From contig NZ_VSRL01000025.1 of the NCBI RefSeq assembly GCF_012184385.1, positions 1-62,187 of the forward strand: 62,187 bases of DNA. The letters are read 5' to 3'. This document shows positions 30,658-39,234 of this stretch, in pieces; position 1 is the first letter of the stretch; each line of letters starts with the position of its first letter. The DNA comes from Lentzea indica (GTDB lineage: Bacteria; Actinomycetota; Actinomycetes; Mycobacteriales; Pseudonocardiaceae). The position numbers were made by a program, and so were the translations under genes. Below the pieces are notes generated by a model. The model made no database searches and was not told the DNA's origin. It worked only from the letters and a program-made list of their open reading frames with translations.

Positions 30658-32074
30658 ATGAGCGGCCATCATTTTCGTCAGCTACACCAGGAACGACGAA
30701 CCGATCGTGCAGGCGCTGCGAGAAGACCTCGAGCGGCTGCACTGGCCGGTGTGGATGGACCACGAGATCCACGGCGGCGAGCAGTGGTGGCGCGAGATCA
30801 TCCAGACCATCCAGCAGACCACGGTGTTCCTGTTCGCGTTGTCCGACGCGTCGTGGCGCTCGCGGCCGTGCCAGGAGGAGCTCGACTACGCCAAGAAGCT
30901 CGGGATCCCGGTGTTGCCGGTGCAGGTCGGCGCCGTGCACAACACCCGCATCCCGATCATGGAGACGCAGGCGATCGACTACCGCGAGCGCACGCCGGAA
31001 GCAGTGCTGTCGCTGGTCGCGGCGCTCTCCGACCTGGCGCGGCGCCAGGTGCGGCTGCCGGACCCGCTGCCGGATCCGCCGAAGGTGCCTTTCGAGTACC
31101 TGTACCGGATGGCGGAGCGGCTCGGGCCGAAACCGATTCCCGCCGACGACCAGGAGCTGCTCATCGGCCAGTTCCGCAGCAAACTGCGCAACGAGGACGA
31201 CGCGGTCGCGCGCGCCGACATCGTCAAGCTGCTGAAGGAACTTCGCGGCCGCAGGGAGCTCACGGTCGGCAACGCCGAGGAGATCGACTCGCTGCTGGAG
31301 ACCGCGGAACCCCTGGTGGCGGAACCGGACGACGGCGCGACCCGACTGCCGCCGACCGACCACTGGCGCAAGGGCAGGACGGACACCGAGCCACTGCCGC
31401 GGCAGATCCCGGAACCCAAGACGCCTCCGCTTCCCCCTGCCGCTCCGCCGCCCCGCGTCAGGAAGTCCGACCCACCGGTCAGGCCGGAACCGGTGCACCG
31501 CTGGCCCGTACCGGAGTGGGTGAAAACTGAGTCGGTGCAGGCCGAGCGCACGAAGGCTGAGTCGGTGCAGGCGGAGCCCGTGAACGCGGAGCCGGTGAAG
31601 CAGGAGCCTGCTGCCGTGCAGAAGGACGAACCACAGGGGGACGCGGCACCGGACTGGTTGCGCCAGCTCGTCGCGAACGGTCCTGCCGAACAGTCTCCTC
31701 CCGCCACGGCACCCGCCGCGCCGACCCAGGTGTGGTGGGGCGCGCCGCAGCAGCGCGAAACACCGGCGGTACAACCGGAATCCCCGCAACCGGAATCCCC
31801 CCGACCGGAATCCGCGCGGCCGAAGGGGCTCGCGTTCGCGAGCGCGGTGCTCGGCGCGACGGGCTTGCCGTTCCTGTACTTCGGGCCGGCGGAGGGCAGT
31901 CGTGACGCGGCGCGGGCAGGTGTGGTGATCCTGCTGATCGTCGTGGTGCTGGGCGTGTCGCTCGCACTCGTCTCGGTGACGCGCAAGGAACAGGGTGCCC
32001 GCGCCGCCGTGGCGATCGCCGTCGCCGGCCTGGTCGGTGTCGTCGCGTACGCCGCGCTTTCCGGCGTGTTCTAA
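30658..32074 (+). CDS. TIR-domain protein with C-terminal membrane segments (start region uncertain)
   Basis: About 470 residues. The N-terminus is a TIR domain: box 1 IIFVSYTRNDEPIVQALRED, then WPVWMDHEIHGGEQWW and FALSDASWRSRPCQEELDYA (box 2 region), ending about residue 150. A proline-rich, acidic, low-complexity linker with repeats such as TESVQAE/AESVQAEP follows, then three hydrophobic helices at the C-terminus. The box 1 text at 30668-30700 lies upstream of the first in-frame start (GTG 30707) and directly after an in-frame stop (30659-30661); an ATG at 30658 is in the adjacent frame, so an indel near 30667 is likely. TIR domains can be NADases or scaffolds; it faces a kinase/PP2C/vWA operon and its stop overlaps that operon's last stop. 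Confidence 0.78.
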
Positions 32075-33336
32075 CCGGATCTGCCGCGCCGCACGAACCC
32101 GACGATCAGGGCGACCACGAACGCGAGAATGCCGAACAGCCCGGCAAGCTCCGGGTCCGCGCCCGTCGCTTCGAGCACGCCCGCCACGAGTGCACCGACT
32201 CCCAGCCACGCCGCCAAAGCCGACACGATGATGAGCCAGACAGCGGGCTTCTTCTTCCTCTGCTGCGGCACGGGCGGGGCGGTGCGTTGAGCGGCCGCTT
32301 CCCACCAGTTCGCGGCGGCGGGCCTCGGCGGGACCGGCTGTGGTTGTGGCTGTGGTTGTTGCTGTGGCGGTATTTCCGGCCTCGGCTGCGGAACCTGATG
32401 CGTCGCGCTTCCCGCGACAACGGTCGCCGTGCGCTGCCACCACGGCACCACTGCGGGACCGAGCAGGTCTTCGAGGCCTCCCGCCGCCACCCACCCCGGA
32501 GTGCAACAGGCTTGGAGCCGGACCGCCAGCTCGTCGACCTGCGGGTCGCTCAAGTCCGCGAGGTGCCGCCACACCGGTGTGTCGAACGAACGGAAGTCCT
32601 GCTGGGTGAAGAGCAGGTTGTCGTCGGTGTTGAGGGTCGCCCACGTCGGGCGGCGCGCCAGTGCCGACAGCGACAGGTAGATCACGAGGCCTGGGAACGT
32701 GTCCATCCAGCGTCCCCACGGCCGGTCGGGTGGCTGGTAGTTGTGGTGCCCGGTCTCGGTCGGTGGCGGGTCGGCGGCGAAGTCCTCGATCCACGCGCAG
32801 TCGAAGTCGACGAGTCGCAACTCACCGCGAGTGTTGACGAGGACGTTGCCGTGCTGCAGGTCGCCGTGCGCGAAACCGGATTGCTGCAACCGGTTCACCA
32901 GACCGCGCCACGACTGCGCGAGATTGGTGAGCGCACCGACGTCCTGGCGGACCACCAGGTCGTCCACGTGCCGATTAAGCGTGTGGCCCTCCACCCACGG
33001 CATCTCGACGACAGGCCAGGTGCTGCCGTTGACCCGGATGCCGTCGTCGATCCACCGCGGCAGTGCAACGGCGTCGGTGAGACTCCGAGCGGTGAAGTAC
33101 CCGTGCAGGGCGTCGTACCGCGCGCTGTCGCTCGCGTCCGCACGCGTGAAGAACCGCAAGGCGCGCGCCTCGTTGCCGGCCATCGCCTTGAACACCACCG
33201 CGCTCGCGCCTGATGCGGGCGAAGGGATCTGGTAGATCGGGTGCACGACCAGTTCGAGAGCGCGCAACTCCTCGGTGGTGAACGCGTCCGGCTGTTGCAC
33301 CGCTTTCATGTAGTCGTCGAACCGGGGAAATCGCAT
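32071..33336 (-). CDS. Protein kinase-like protein with C-terminal membrane helices
   Basis: A 421-residue protein. Kinase-fold signatures: catalytic-loop equivalent SGFAHGDLQHGNVLVNTRGE (HGD with Asn 5 after) and LRLVDFDCAWIED (DFD in place of DFG). The beta-3 lysine is not obvious (EARALRFF), so activity may be atypical. After the lobe (about residue 300) a Gln/Pro-rich linker leads to a basic patch (QQRKKKP) and two hydrophobic helices. ATG 33336 overlaps the PP2C stop (TGATG), so the genes are coupled. It is the kinase member of a kinase/PP2C/vWA triad. Confidence 0.78.
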   Translation of the reverse strand: MRFPRFDDYMKAVQQPDAFTTEELRALELVVHPIYQIPSPASGASAVVFKAMAGNEARALRFFTRADASDSARYDALHGYFTARSLTDAVALPRWIDDGIRVNGSTWPVVEMPWVEGHTLNRHVDDLVVRQDVGALTNLAQSWRGLVNRLQQSGFAHGDLQHGNVLVNTRGELRLVDFDCAWIEDFAADPPPTETGHHNYQPPDRPWGRWMDTFPGLVIYLSLSALARRPTWATLNTDDNLLFTQQDFRSFDTPVWRHLADLSDPQVDELAVRLQACCTPGWVAAGGLEDLLGPAVVPWWQRTATVVAGSATHQVPQPRPEIPPQQQPQPQPQPVPPRPAAANWWEAAAQRTAPPVPQQRKKKPAVWLIIVSALAAWLGVGALVAGVLEATGADPELAGLFGILAFVVALIVGFVRRGRSG

Positions 33337-34130
33337 CACACGCACACCACCAGCTGGTCCGGCCACGTGGCCGCGACGCTGATCCGCATCAGGGTGACGT
33401 CGTCGTTGGCCATCTCCCGCGTGGCACGCCGGTCATCGACAAGCGCCAGGAAGCGCTTCGGATGGTTCAGGCCGGCGAGAACCGACCACAGCTGTTCCTG
33501 GTCTTCGTGGCACTCCCTCACCATCCAGTGCGCGAACGCGTCCGTCGCCAGGTAGACCAGATCACCGGGTGCCAGGTCCCCTTCCGCGAACCCCATCTGG
33601 TCGATCACGCCCGGCAGCGCGTCCCGTGCCGTTGGCACACCAGAGGGGTTCACGCCGAAGCCGTCAATGGAGATCTCCGGGAACTGGGCGATCAGCTTCC
33701 CGTGCCGCACGTGGAACAGCACCGTGTCGCCCAGAGCGACGGCACGCCAGTGCGGGCGTCGGCCCCCGAGATCGGCGAACTCACAGCCGAGGAACGTGGC
33801 GAACGCACCGACACTGTCCAGTTTGAACAGTTCCAGGCCGGTCGCGCCCGACAGCAGCGGATCGTGCCGCCACTCGTGCTGCGCGCGAGAAGCCCACCCC
33901 AGCAGCGACCGTTCGGTCAGCTCGACGTCCGCCGCGAGGAACCCCTCGACAAGTTGCATCGCCCACCGCGTCGAACCGAAGCCCTCCGTGGCACCGTCCG
34001 CCATCGCGAACCTGGGGCCGCGCCCGGTCACGTCCGCCGGCGCCGCGGCAGCGCCGTCCTCCCACTCCCACGGATCGTTGCCCTTCTTGGCGGCGGAGAA
34101 GACGACGGGCCACGCGTGCACAGGCGTCAC
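33336..34130 (-). CDS. PP2C-type protein phosphatase
   Basis: A 264-residue phosphatase-like protein starting at GTG 34130, which overlaps the vWA stop (GTGA). PP2C elements appear as RFAMADGATEGFGSTRWAMQ (DG motif, with DGATEG replacing DGHGG), FHVRHGKLIAQFPE, GDLVYLATDAFAHWMV (TDG-like, here TDAF) and ANDDVTLMRISV (the metal-binding DD-x-T region). The metal-binding aspartates look retained although spacing is divergent. It should reverse phosphorylation by the coupled kinase-like protein, possibly on the vWA protein; that is inferred from gene order. Confidence 0.77.
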   Translation of the reverse strand: MTPVHAWPVVFSAAKKGNDPWEWEDGAAAAPADVTGRGPRFAMADGATEGFGSTRWAMQLVEGFLAADVELTERSLLGWASRAQHEWRHDPLLSGATGLELFKLDSVGAFATFLGCEFADLGGRRPHWRAVALGDTVLFHVRHGKLIAQFPEISIDGFGVNPSGVPTARDALPGVIDQMGFAEGDLAPGDLVYLATDAFAHWMVRECHEDQEQLWSVLAGLNHPKRFLALVDDRRATREMANDDVTLMRISVAATWPDQLVVCV

Positions 34131-34996
34131 CGCGACCGATCCGGCACCCTGGTGCCGATCTGCAGCACCCGCAGCAACGTCGACCGGCCGACGTTGAACG
34201 CGAGCCCGCGCGCACCCTGTCGCACGTCGTAGCCGTCGGCCCTGGCGTTCTCCGCCATCGGCGGCGGCAGCTCGCTGCTCAGCGCGAACAGCTCGGGCCC
34301 CGGCATCGGCAGGCCGGCGGGACCGGACGGGAAGACGATCTCCTGCGAGGCGGTGGGCGAGAGGAACACGTTGAAGAACAACGCGGGTCCGTCGCTGGTC
34401 TCGATCGACGTCAGCCGCTTCGCCCAGTCGTGCAGCGTCGCTCCCTGATGCGGGCTGTCGGTCACCATGCCGTCGGTGATGTTGATGACGATCGGCGGGA
34501 ACGAGTCGGGATGCGCCGAGACCCAGTCGAAGACGTGCGCCCCGGCGACCTCGACCGCCTGGCACATCGGGGTGCGGTAACCGTGCACGGGGTCCACCCA
34601 CACCGGCATCTTCACGCTGACCGGCATGGCGTCGATGGACGGTTCCTCGCGCACGGCGACCGGGTTGGCCGCCAGCTCCGGTAGCGGCACCAGTCCGCGA
34701 CCGGCCAACGTGCCGCTGAACGCGCTCTCCACGCCCTCGCCACCGGGTCCGGTGATCCGCGCTCCGTAGCTGAACACACCGACGTCGAAGTAATGCCGCA
34801 CCGGTGCGTTGACCTCGATCGTCGCTTTGACGCACATGTCGAGCAGGATGTTGTTGACCGCCAGCGCCGCGCCCGCCGCGAGCGACCCGCCGGACGTGCC
34901 CCACGTCAGCTTCATGGAGTCGGACCGGTCGAGCAGGATGACGACACATCCGGGTGTCGCCCGCGAGACCCATTGCCGGTAGGTGCCCGTGGTCAT
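34127..34996 (-). CDS. vWA-domain protein (TerY-like)
   Basis: A 289-residue von Willebrand factor A domain protein. The MIDAS metal site is intact at the N-terminus, CVVILLDRSDSMKLTWGTSG (DxSxS), with TPMCQAVEVAGAHVFDWVSA and PIVINITDGMVTDSPHQG as further MIDAS loops. ATG 34996 follows AAGGAG. Together with the PP2C and kinase-like genes it matches the vWA/PP2C/kinase triads described around TerY proteins. It overlaps the zinc-ribbon gene upstream (ATGA). Confidence 0.82.
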   Translation of the reverse strand: MTTGTYRQWVSRATPGCVVILLDRSDSMKLTWGTSGGSLAAGAALAVNNILLDMCVKATIEVNAPVRHYFDVGVFSYGARITGPGGEGVESAFSGTLAGRGLVPLPELAANPVAVREEPSIDAMPVSVKMPVWVDPVHGYRTPMCQAVEVAGAHVFDWVSAHPDSFPPIVINITDGMVTDSPHQGATLHDWAKRLTSIETSDGPALFFNVFLSPTASQEIVFPSGPAGLPMPGPELFALSSELPPPMAENARADGYDVRQGARGLAFNVGRSTLLRVLQIGTRVPDRSR

Positions 34997-35562
34997 CTGC
35001 GCTCCTTGTCGGCAGTGGCGGCCATGATCAGGTTGTGCCGGACGACGGTGGCCGGCCATGCCGTCCCCGGCAGCCACTCCCACCTGGTGCGGCAGTGCGG
35101 GTTGTGGCACTCGAACGCGTACGCCTGCCCGTCGCGCCGCACGTCCAACTCGAATCCCGCGCACCGCGGGCACTGCGCGATCTGCACCCGGTGCGCGTCG
35201 AAGTCCGTCAACGGCACCGACTTCGTCTCGGCCTGCGCCACCGGCGGCGGTGCGGGTTTGCCGGTCTGGTTCCACCACTGGTCGTTCGTCTTCGGCGCGG
35301 GTGCGGGTAGCGCCGGCCTCGGCGGCGGCGGTGGCGTTGGTGGCGGTGGTTGCATGATCGGTTGCGGCTCAGGTGTGCTCTCGTCGGGCAGCCACAGCAA
35401 CAGGAGCGCGACCGTGCTGCCGAACAGCGCGCTGAACGAGACGACGAGCAGCATTCGCGTGGTGCCGAGCCCGTCGAAGAAGGTGACGCCGAGCGCGGCG
35501 CCCGCCACCGCGAGCACCACCGCCGCCCCGAGGACCAGCCGAGCGATGACCCGTTCGGACAA
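34993..35562 (-). CDS. Membrane protein with zinc ribbon
   Basis: A 189-residue protein starting at TTG 35562, chosen because AAGGAGG lies 7 bases upstream. Two hydrophobic helices (about 6-30 and 37-58), a proline-rich linker, and a C-terminal zinc ribbon IAQCPRCAGFELDV ... FECHNPHCRTRW (two CxnC pairs). TerY-type vWA proteins often carry a zinc ribbon in cis; here it is supplied by a membrane-anchored neighbour. Probably anchors or scaffolds the vWA/PP2C/kinase proteins at the membrane, which is an inference. Confidence 0.7.
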   Translation of the reverse strand: MSERVIARLVLGAAVVLAVAGAALGVTFFDGLGTTRMLLVVSFSALFGSTVALLLLWLPDESTPEPQPIMQPPPPTPPPPPRPALPAPAPKTNDQWWNQTGKPAPPPVAQAETKSVPLTDFDAHRVQIAQCPRCAGFELDVRRDGQAYAFECHNPHCRTRWEWLPGTAWPATVVRHNLIMAATADKERR

Positions 35563-35564
35563 GA

Positions 35565-36002
35565 TCAGCCCTCCTTGACGACGAGGTTGAATGGGCCGGT
35601 TCTGGGGTCGACGTTCCAGCACGGAGCCTGCGGATCGCTGTCAGGTGCCACGTTGACCCCTGTCCACCTTTTCGGCAGATTCGGCAGGCACACCCTCAAC
35701 GGACCATCGACGAGGGTGTGTTTGACCGTGCCGTCCATGCCGACCGTGAGCTCCGCTTCGGAAGTCACCGGCTGGATGGTCACCGGGGTGCCTTTCAGCC
35801 CGTCCGCGGCCTCCGTGATCCGCCTGCCCGGCTGGACCGTCTTTTCGGTGACCAGGCGAATCGTCAACGTGCCCTGCTGTTGTTCAGGCTGGTTCGGTGC
35901 GTCAGCGGGTTCCATGGCCGCGCCGAGCGCGAGCGCTACACCGAGCGAGATCAGCAACGCGTACACCGGCGCCATGAACTGACTGCGCATCCACTCAGGC
36001 AT
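35565..36002 (-). CDS. Membrane-anchored protein of unknown function
   Basis: First gene of the minus-strand kinase/PP2C/vWA operon, 145 residues, ATG 36002. It has one N-terminal hydrophobic segment (APVYALLISLGVALALGAA) and an external domain of about 110 residues rich in beta-type sequence with two cysteines (VCLPN, PCWNV). No family was recognised. Its stop is 2 bp before the TTG of the zinc-ribbon gene, whose Shine-Dalgarno lies in its last codons. A sensor or assembly role would fit the operon but nothing in the sequence proves it. Confidence 0.65.
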   Translation of the reverse strand: MPEWMRSQFMAPVYALLISLGVALALGAAMEPADAPNQPEQQQGTLTIRLVTEKTVQPGRRITEAADGLKGTPVTIQPVTSEAELTVGMDGTVKHTLVDGPLRVCLPNLPKRWTGVNVAPDSDPQAPCWNVDPRTGPFNLVVKEG

Positions 36003-36130
36003 TGCGGTTCACCGGACGCCTCCGTGCGGTCGGGTGAGTGCTCACCTGTCAGTCGCCCGCGGGCGGTGATGCGTGTCAGCGGATGCGCCGCATTCCCACT
36101 AATGGTCCAGTGGACAATGATCAAAGCGGC

Positions 36131-36157
36131 GGCTTCAACGGCACGTCGACCGGGTAG
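36131..36157 (+). promoter_or_regulatory. Candidate stress-sigma (SigB/SigH-type) promoter
   Basis: GGCTTC (36131-36136), 15 bases, then GGGTAG (36152-36157) resembles the GNNTT-N14-16-GGGTAT promoters used by SigB/SigH-family sigma factors in actinomycetes. It would place transcription start about 35 bp before the STAS gene at 36198, a typical target. Motif match is approximate. Confidence 0.35.
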
Positions 36158-36197
36158 GTAGCGTGGTACGGACAATTCGGCCTGGAGGTTTCATCCC

Positions 36198-36563
36198 GTG
36201 GACGAGGGCGCAGGCGTTCCGTTGAAGGTGGACGCGGAACGGCGTGAGGACGCTGTGGTGTTGAGGGCCGCGGGCGAGGTCGACTCCTACTCAGCTGGGG
36301 CGTTGCGCGACAGCCTGGCCTCGGCGTTCACCGACGCGGCGGACGCGGGGCTTCCCGTGGTGCTCGACCTGAGCGGCGTCGCCTTCTTCGCGTCGTCCGG
36401 TCTCTCGGTGCTGGTGGAGTACCACCTGCTCGGGGACGAGCGGGGTACGCCGCTTCGGCTGGTGTCGCCTTCCGGGAGCGTGTTGCGGGCGCTGCGGGCC
36501 ACCATGCTGCACCAGGAGCTGGAGCTGTACTTCAGCCTGGCCGACGCACTCGCGGCCCGCTGA
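36198..36563 (+). CDS. Anti-sigma factor antagonist (STAS domain)
   Basis: A 121-residue SpoIIAA/RsbV-like protein beginning at GTG 36198 with GGAGG about 10 bases upstream. The STAS core is GEVDSYSAGALRDSL, then PVVLDLSGVAFFASSGLSVL, where the serine of ASSG corresponds to the phosphorylated serine. It would bind an anti-sigma kinase when unphosphorylated and free a sigma factor. No cognate kinase gene lies in the window. It ends 6 bp from the convergent desaturase stop. Another STAS protein at 40115 lacks this serine. Confidence 0.85.
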   Translation: MDEGAGVPLKVDAERREDAVVLRAAGEVDSYSAGALRDSLASAFTDAADAGLPVVLDLSGVAFFASSGLSVLVEYHLLGDERGTPLRLVSPSGSVLRALRATMLHQELELYFSLADALAAR

Positions 36564-36569
36564 CCCGGC

Positions 36570-37610
36570 TCACCGTGCCGGGTGACGCAGAGGCGCGCCG
36601 GCGTCGTGCAGGTGGCGCAAAACCTGGGCATAGGAGCGACGCAGGGTGGTTTTGCTGTAGGGGATGCCGATCCGGATGCAGAAGTCCTCGACGAGAGGTT
36701 GCGCGCGACGCAGGTTCGGGCGGGGCATGTGCGGGTAGAGGTGGTGCTCGATCTGGTGGTTGAGACCACCGAGCAGGGCGTCGACCCACCGGCCGCCGGT
36801 GACGTTGCGCGAGGTCAGCACCTGCTTGTGGAGGTGGTCCAGCCGCTGGCCTTCGGCGATGATCGGCATGCCCTTGTGGTTCGGCGCGAACGAGCAGCCC
36901 AGGTAGACGCCCATCAGGCCTTGGTGCACGGCGATGAACACGACCGCTTTCACGGGGGAGAGCACGAGGAACACCGCCGCCAGGTAGGCGGCCAACGGCA
37001 TGATCTGGAGCGCGGCTTCCCGCCACGGGTTGCGCAGTTCGTTGCGGCACAACGCGACCAGGCCGGAGATCCGCAGCACGGCCGCCTCAGCCAACAGCAG
37101 CGGGAAGAACAGGAACGCCTGGTACTTGGTGATCCAGCTGTACAGGCCGCGCTTGCCGGCGGCCTGCGCGCGGCTGAAGGCGAGGGCGTGGATCTCGATG
37201 TCCGGATCGTGGTCCTCGTGGTTGGGGTTGGCGTGGTGACGGTTGTGCTTGGCCACCCACCACTGGTAGCTGATGCCGGTGAGGCTGCCGTGCAGATGCC
37301 CGACAACGTCGTTGTGGCGGTGGCTGCGGAAGATCTGCCGATGTCCCGCGTCGTGTCCGATGAACGCCAGCTGCGTCGAGGCCACGGCCAGGACGGCCGC
37401 TGTGACCACCTGCCACCAGGAGTTGCCCAGCATCGCGAACGTCACGGCGATCGCGCCGAGCAGCAGCGCGTTGACCGCCATCCGCGCCAGGTAGTAGCCG
37501 CGCCGGTGGTTCAGCAGCCCGGCGGCCTTGAGCTCCTTGGTGAGGCGGGCGAAGTCGCTGCCGCGCGGGCGGTCGTCCGTGGCTGTCAGTACGTCGTGCG
37601 TTGAGGTCAT
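36570..37610 (-). CDS. Membrane fatty acid desaturase (front-end/acyl-lipid type)
   Basis: A 346-residue di-iron membrane desaturase. Three histidine boxes are intact: FIGHDAGHRQIF (about 86-97), WVAKHNRHHANPNHEDHD (about 117-134), and GGLNHQIEHHLYPHMPRPNL (about 285-304), with Gln in the third box as in acyl-lipid and front-end desaturases. Hydrophobic helices flank the boxes. It inserts a cis double bond in membrane lipid acyl chains; the position is not predictable. ATG 37610. The AI-2E-type transporter lies 45 bp upstream on the same strand. Confidence 0.87.
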   Translation of the reverse strand: MTSTHDVLTATDDRPRGSDFARLTKELKAAGLLNHRRGYYLARMAVNALLLGAIAVTFAMLGNSWWQVVTAAVLAVASTQLAFIGHDAGHRQIFRSHRHNDVVGHLHGSLTGISYQWWVAKHNRHHANPNHEDHDPDIEIHALAFSRAQAAGKRGLYSWITKYQAFLFFPLLLAEAAVLRISGLVALCRNELRNPWREAALQIMPLAAYLAAVFLVLSPVKAVVFIAVHQGLMGVYLGCSFAPNHKGMPIIAEGQRLDHLHKQVLTSRNVTGGRWVDALLGGLNHQIEHHLYPHMPRPNLRRAQPLVEDFCIRIGIPYSKTTLRRSYAQVLRHLHDAGAPLRHPAR

Positions 37611-37655
37611 CTATCTGCTCCGGATGGTTTGGGTGTGAAAAGCCGTCGTCGGCTC

Positions 37656-38891
37656 TCATTTCTCGGCTTCGGTGTCCAGCCCGGGCTCGTCCGGTCCGGA
37701 CGCCTCCGGTTGGCTGGTGTGCACGTCGGCGGGCAACACGTGTTCGTCTGCTTCGCTGAGCAGGGAGCGCGCCGCGGAGTTGAGCACCGCCAGCAGCGGA
37801 ACCGCGAGCAACGCGCCCGCGATTCCCGCGACGAGCAGCCCGGCCGCGATGGCCAGCACCACCGCGAGCGGATGCAACTTGACCGCCCGTCCCAGCAGGA
37901 ACGGTTGCAGGATGTGGCTTTCCAGCTGGTTCACCGCGATGACGATGATCAGGACGATCGCCGCGGTGACGGGACCGTTCGCGACGAGTGCGATGAGGAC
38001 GGCCACGGCACCCGCCACCACAGCGCCGAAGATGGGGACGAACGCGCAGATGAACACCAGCGCGGCCAGCGGAACCGCCAGGGGCACGCGCAGCACGGCG
38101 AGTCCGATGCCGATGCCGACCGCGTCCACCACCGCCACCGCCCCGGTCGCACGGATGTAGCTGACCAGCGCGGCGAGGCTGCGCCTGCCCGCGACATCGA
38201 CTCGCCGGCGGGTCGGGCTGGGGACGACTCGGATGAGGAACTGCCAGATCCGGGGGCCGTCGTAGAGGAAGAACGCGAGCGAGAACAGCACCAGGAGCAT
38301 CTCGGCGAAGGTCTCGCCGACCGTCGCGGCGGTGGTAACGGCACCCGCCGTGATGCCGGACTGGTTGTCCTGCAAGGTTTTCACGATCCGGTCCGCGAAG
38401 TCCCGCAGCTGTGTCTCGCTCAGCTGCAGCGGTCCGTTGACCAGCCAGCCGGACACCGCGTCGATGCTGCGGGCCAGCTGCGCGGTCAGGTCCGGCAGGC
38501 CGTTGATGAAGGTCATCACGACGAACGTGAGCAGTCCGCCGAGCACGACCAGCCCACCGACGAGCACGAGAACGGTGGCGAGGGCCCTGGGAACCCGGTG
38601 CTTCAGCAGAAAGCCCACAGCCGGCGCGAGCAGTGCCGCCAGGAGCAGTGCGATCGCGAGTGGGACGACGAGCGCCGCCAGCCTGCCGAAGATGAAACCT
38701 ATGACGTAGAGCGCCGCGACCACGACGAGAAAGCGCCAGCTCAGTGCCGCGCTGACACGCAGTGCGGCGGGGATCGCGCTGCGCGTGGGCGGCGCGTCGT
38801 CGTGGATGGTCTGCGCGCCTTCGTCGCCCGGCCCGCCGGGGAGAACCTCCGGATGAGGCGAGCGGAATCGTCGATCCGCTCTGGTGCTCAC
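37656..38891 (-). CDS. AI-2E family transporter (PerM-like)
   Basis: A 411-residue integral membrane protein with about seven to eight helices. Family text: FIFGRLAALVVPLAIALLLA, GLVVLGGLLTFVVMTFINGL, VFICAFVPIFGAVVAGAVAV and IAVNQLESHILQPFLLGRAV, the last being the most conserved AI-2E-exporter segment. Members export varied substrates and some act as sodium/proton antiporters; the substrate is unknown. GTG 38891 (MSTRAD) is preceded by GGAGG, adjacent to a 10-bp hairpin (38905-38927). Possibly co-transcribed with the desaturase downstream as a membrane-stress unit. Confidence 0.83.
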   Translation of the reverse strand: MSTRADRRFRSPHPEVLPGGPGDEGAQTIHDDAPPTRSAIPAALRVSAALSWRFLVVVAALYVIGFIFGRLAALVVPLAIALLLAALLAPAVGFLLKHRVPRALATVLVLVGGLVVLGGLLTFVVMTFINGLPDLTAQLARSIDAVSGWLVNGPLQLSETQLRDFADRIVKTLQDNQSGITAGAVTTAATVGETFAEMLLVLFSLAFFLYDGPRIWQFLIRVVPSPTRRRVDVAGRRSLAALVSYIRATGAVAVVDAVGIGIGLAVLRVPLAVPLAALVFICAFVPIFGAVVAGAVAVLIALVANGPVTAAIVLIIVIAVNQLESHILQPFLLGRAVKLHPLAVVLAIAAGLLVAGIAGALLAVPLLAVLNSAARSLLSEADEHVLPADVHTSQPEASGPDEPGLDTEAEK

Positions 38892-38904
38892 AACGTGTGT
38901 ACCT

Positions 38905-38927
38905 CCGGCGTCGGTCTCCGACGCCGG
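38905..38927 (-). promoter_or_regulatory. 5' leader hairpin next to the Shine-Dalgarno
   Basis: CCGGCGTCGG and CCGACGCCGG make a perfect 10-bp stem with a 3-base loop in the leader of the transporter mRNA. The stem's 3' edge touches the Shine-Dalgarno (GGAGG), so folding could limit ribosome access. Part of this leader (GACCCCGGCG, GCCGGAGGTAC) recurs in front of the desaturase at 46356. Confidence 0.4.
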
Positions 38928-39057
38928 GGTCTGGGGTCATCGGTGAGGCGGCGACGTTCGCAGCGCCTCTGATAGGGATTCCCCTTCATGCTACTGGCAA
39001 ACCCGGTGGACCCGCCGCCGTCCGAGGGTTGAGGGTCGTCCAGGCGGGCATCCTGGG

Positions 39058-39174
39058 GTGGACGTCGCACCTGAGACTCAGGTGTCGGGAAGAACCGAGG
39101 GCAAGGTCGACCAGGCGAAGGGTCACCTCAAGGAGTCGGCAGAGAAGGTCGAGTACGCCTTCAAGAAGGACTGA
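39058..39174 (+). CDS. Short CsbD-like stress protein (truncated N-terminus)
   Basis: A 38-residue frame from GTG 39058 (or 30 residues from GTG 39082) ending at TGA 39172-39174. It reads GRTEGKVDQAKGHLKESAEK then VEYAFKKD, the C-terminal half of CsbD-family general stress proteins, which normally have about 55-70 residues. No CsbD-like N-terminus could be read in any frame upstream, so the gene may be truncated. A strong hairpin follows at 39192. Confidence 0.5.
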   Translation: MDVAPETQVSGRTEGKVDQAKGHLKESAEKVEYAFKKD

Positions 39175-39191
39175 CTCACTCACCGCCCTCC

Positions 39192-39227
39192 GCAGGAGCG
39201 TGCCACCGTCTCGGTGCACGCTCCTGC
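39192..39227. terminator. Bidirectional terminator
   Basis: GCAGGAGCGTG and CACGCTCCTGC (11 bp) enclose a second stem CACCG/CGGTG with a TCT loop, followed on the plus strand by TCGTTTCTC. It separates the CsbD-like gene from the convergent membrane-protein gene and can serve both. Confidence 0.75.
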
Positions 39228-39234
39228 TCGTTTC

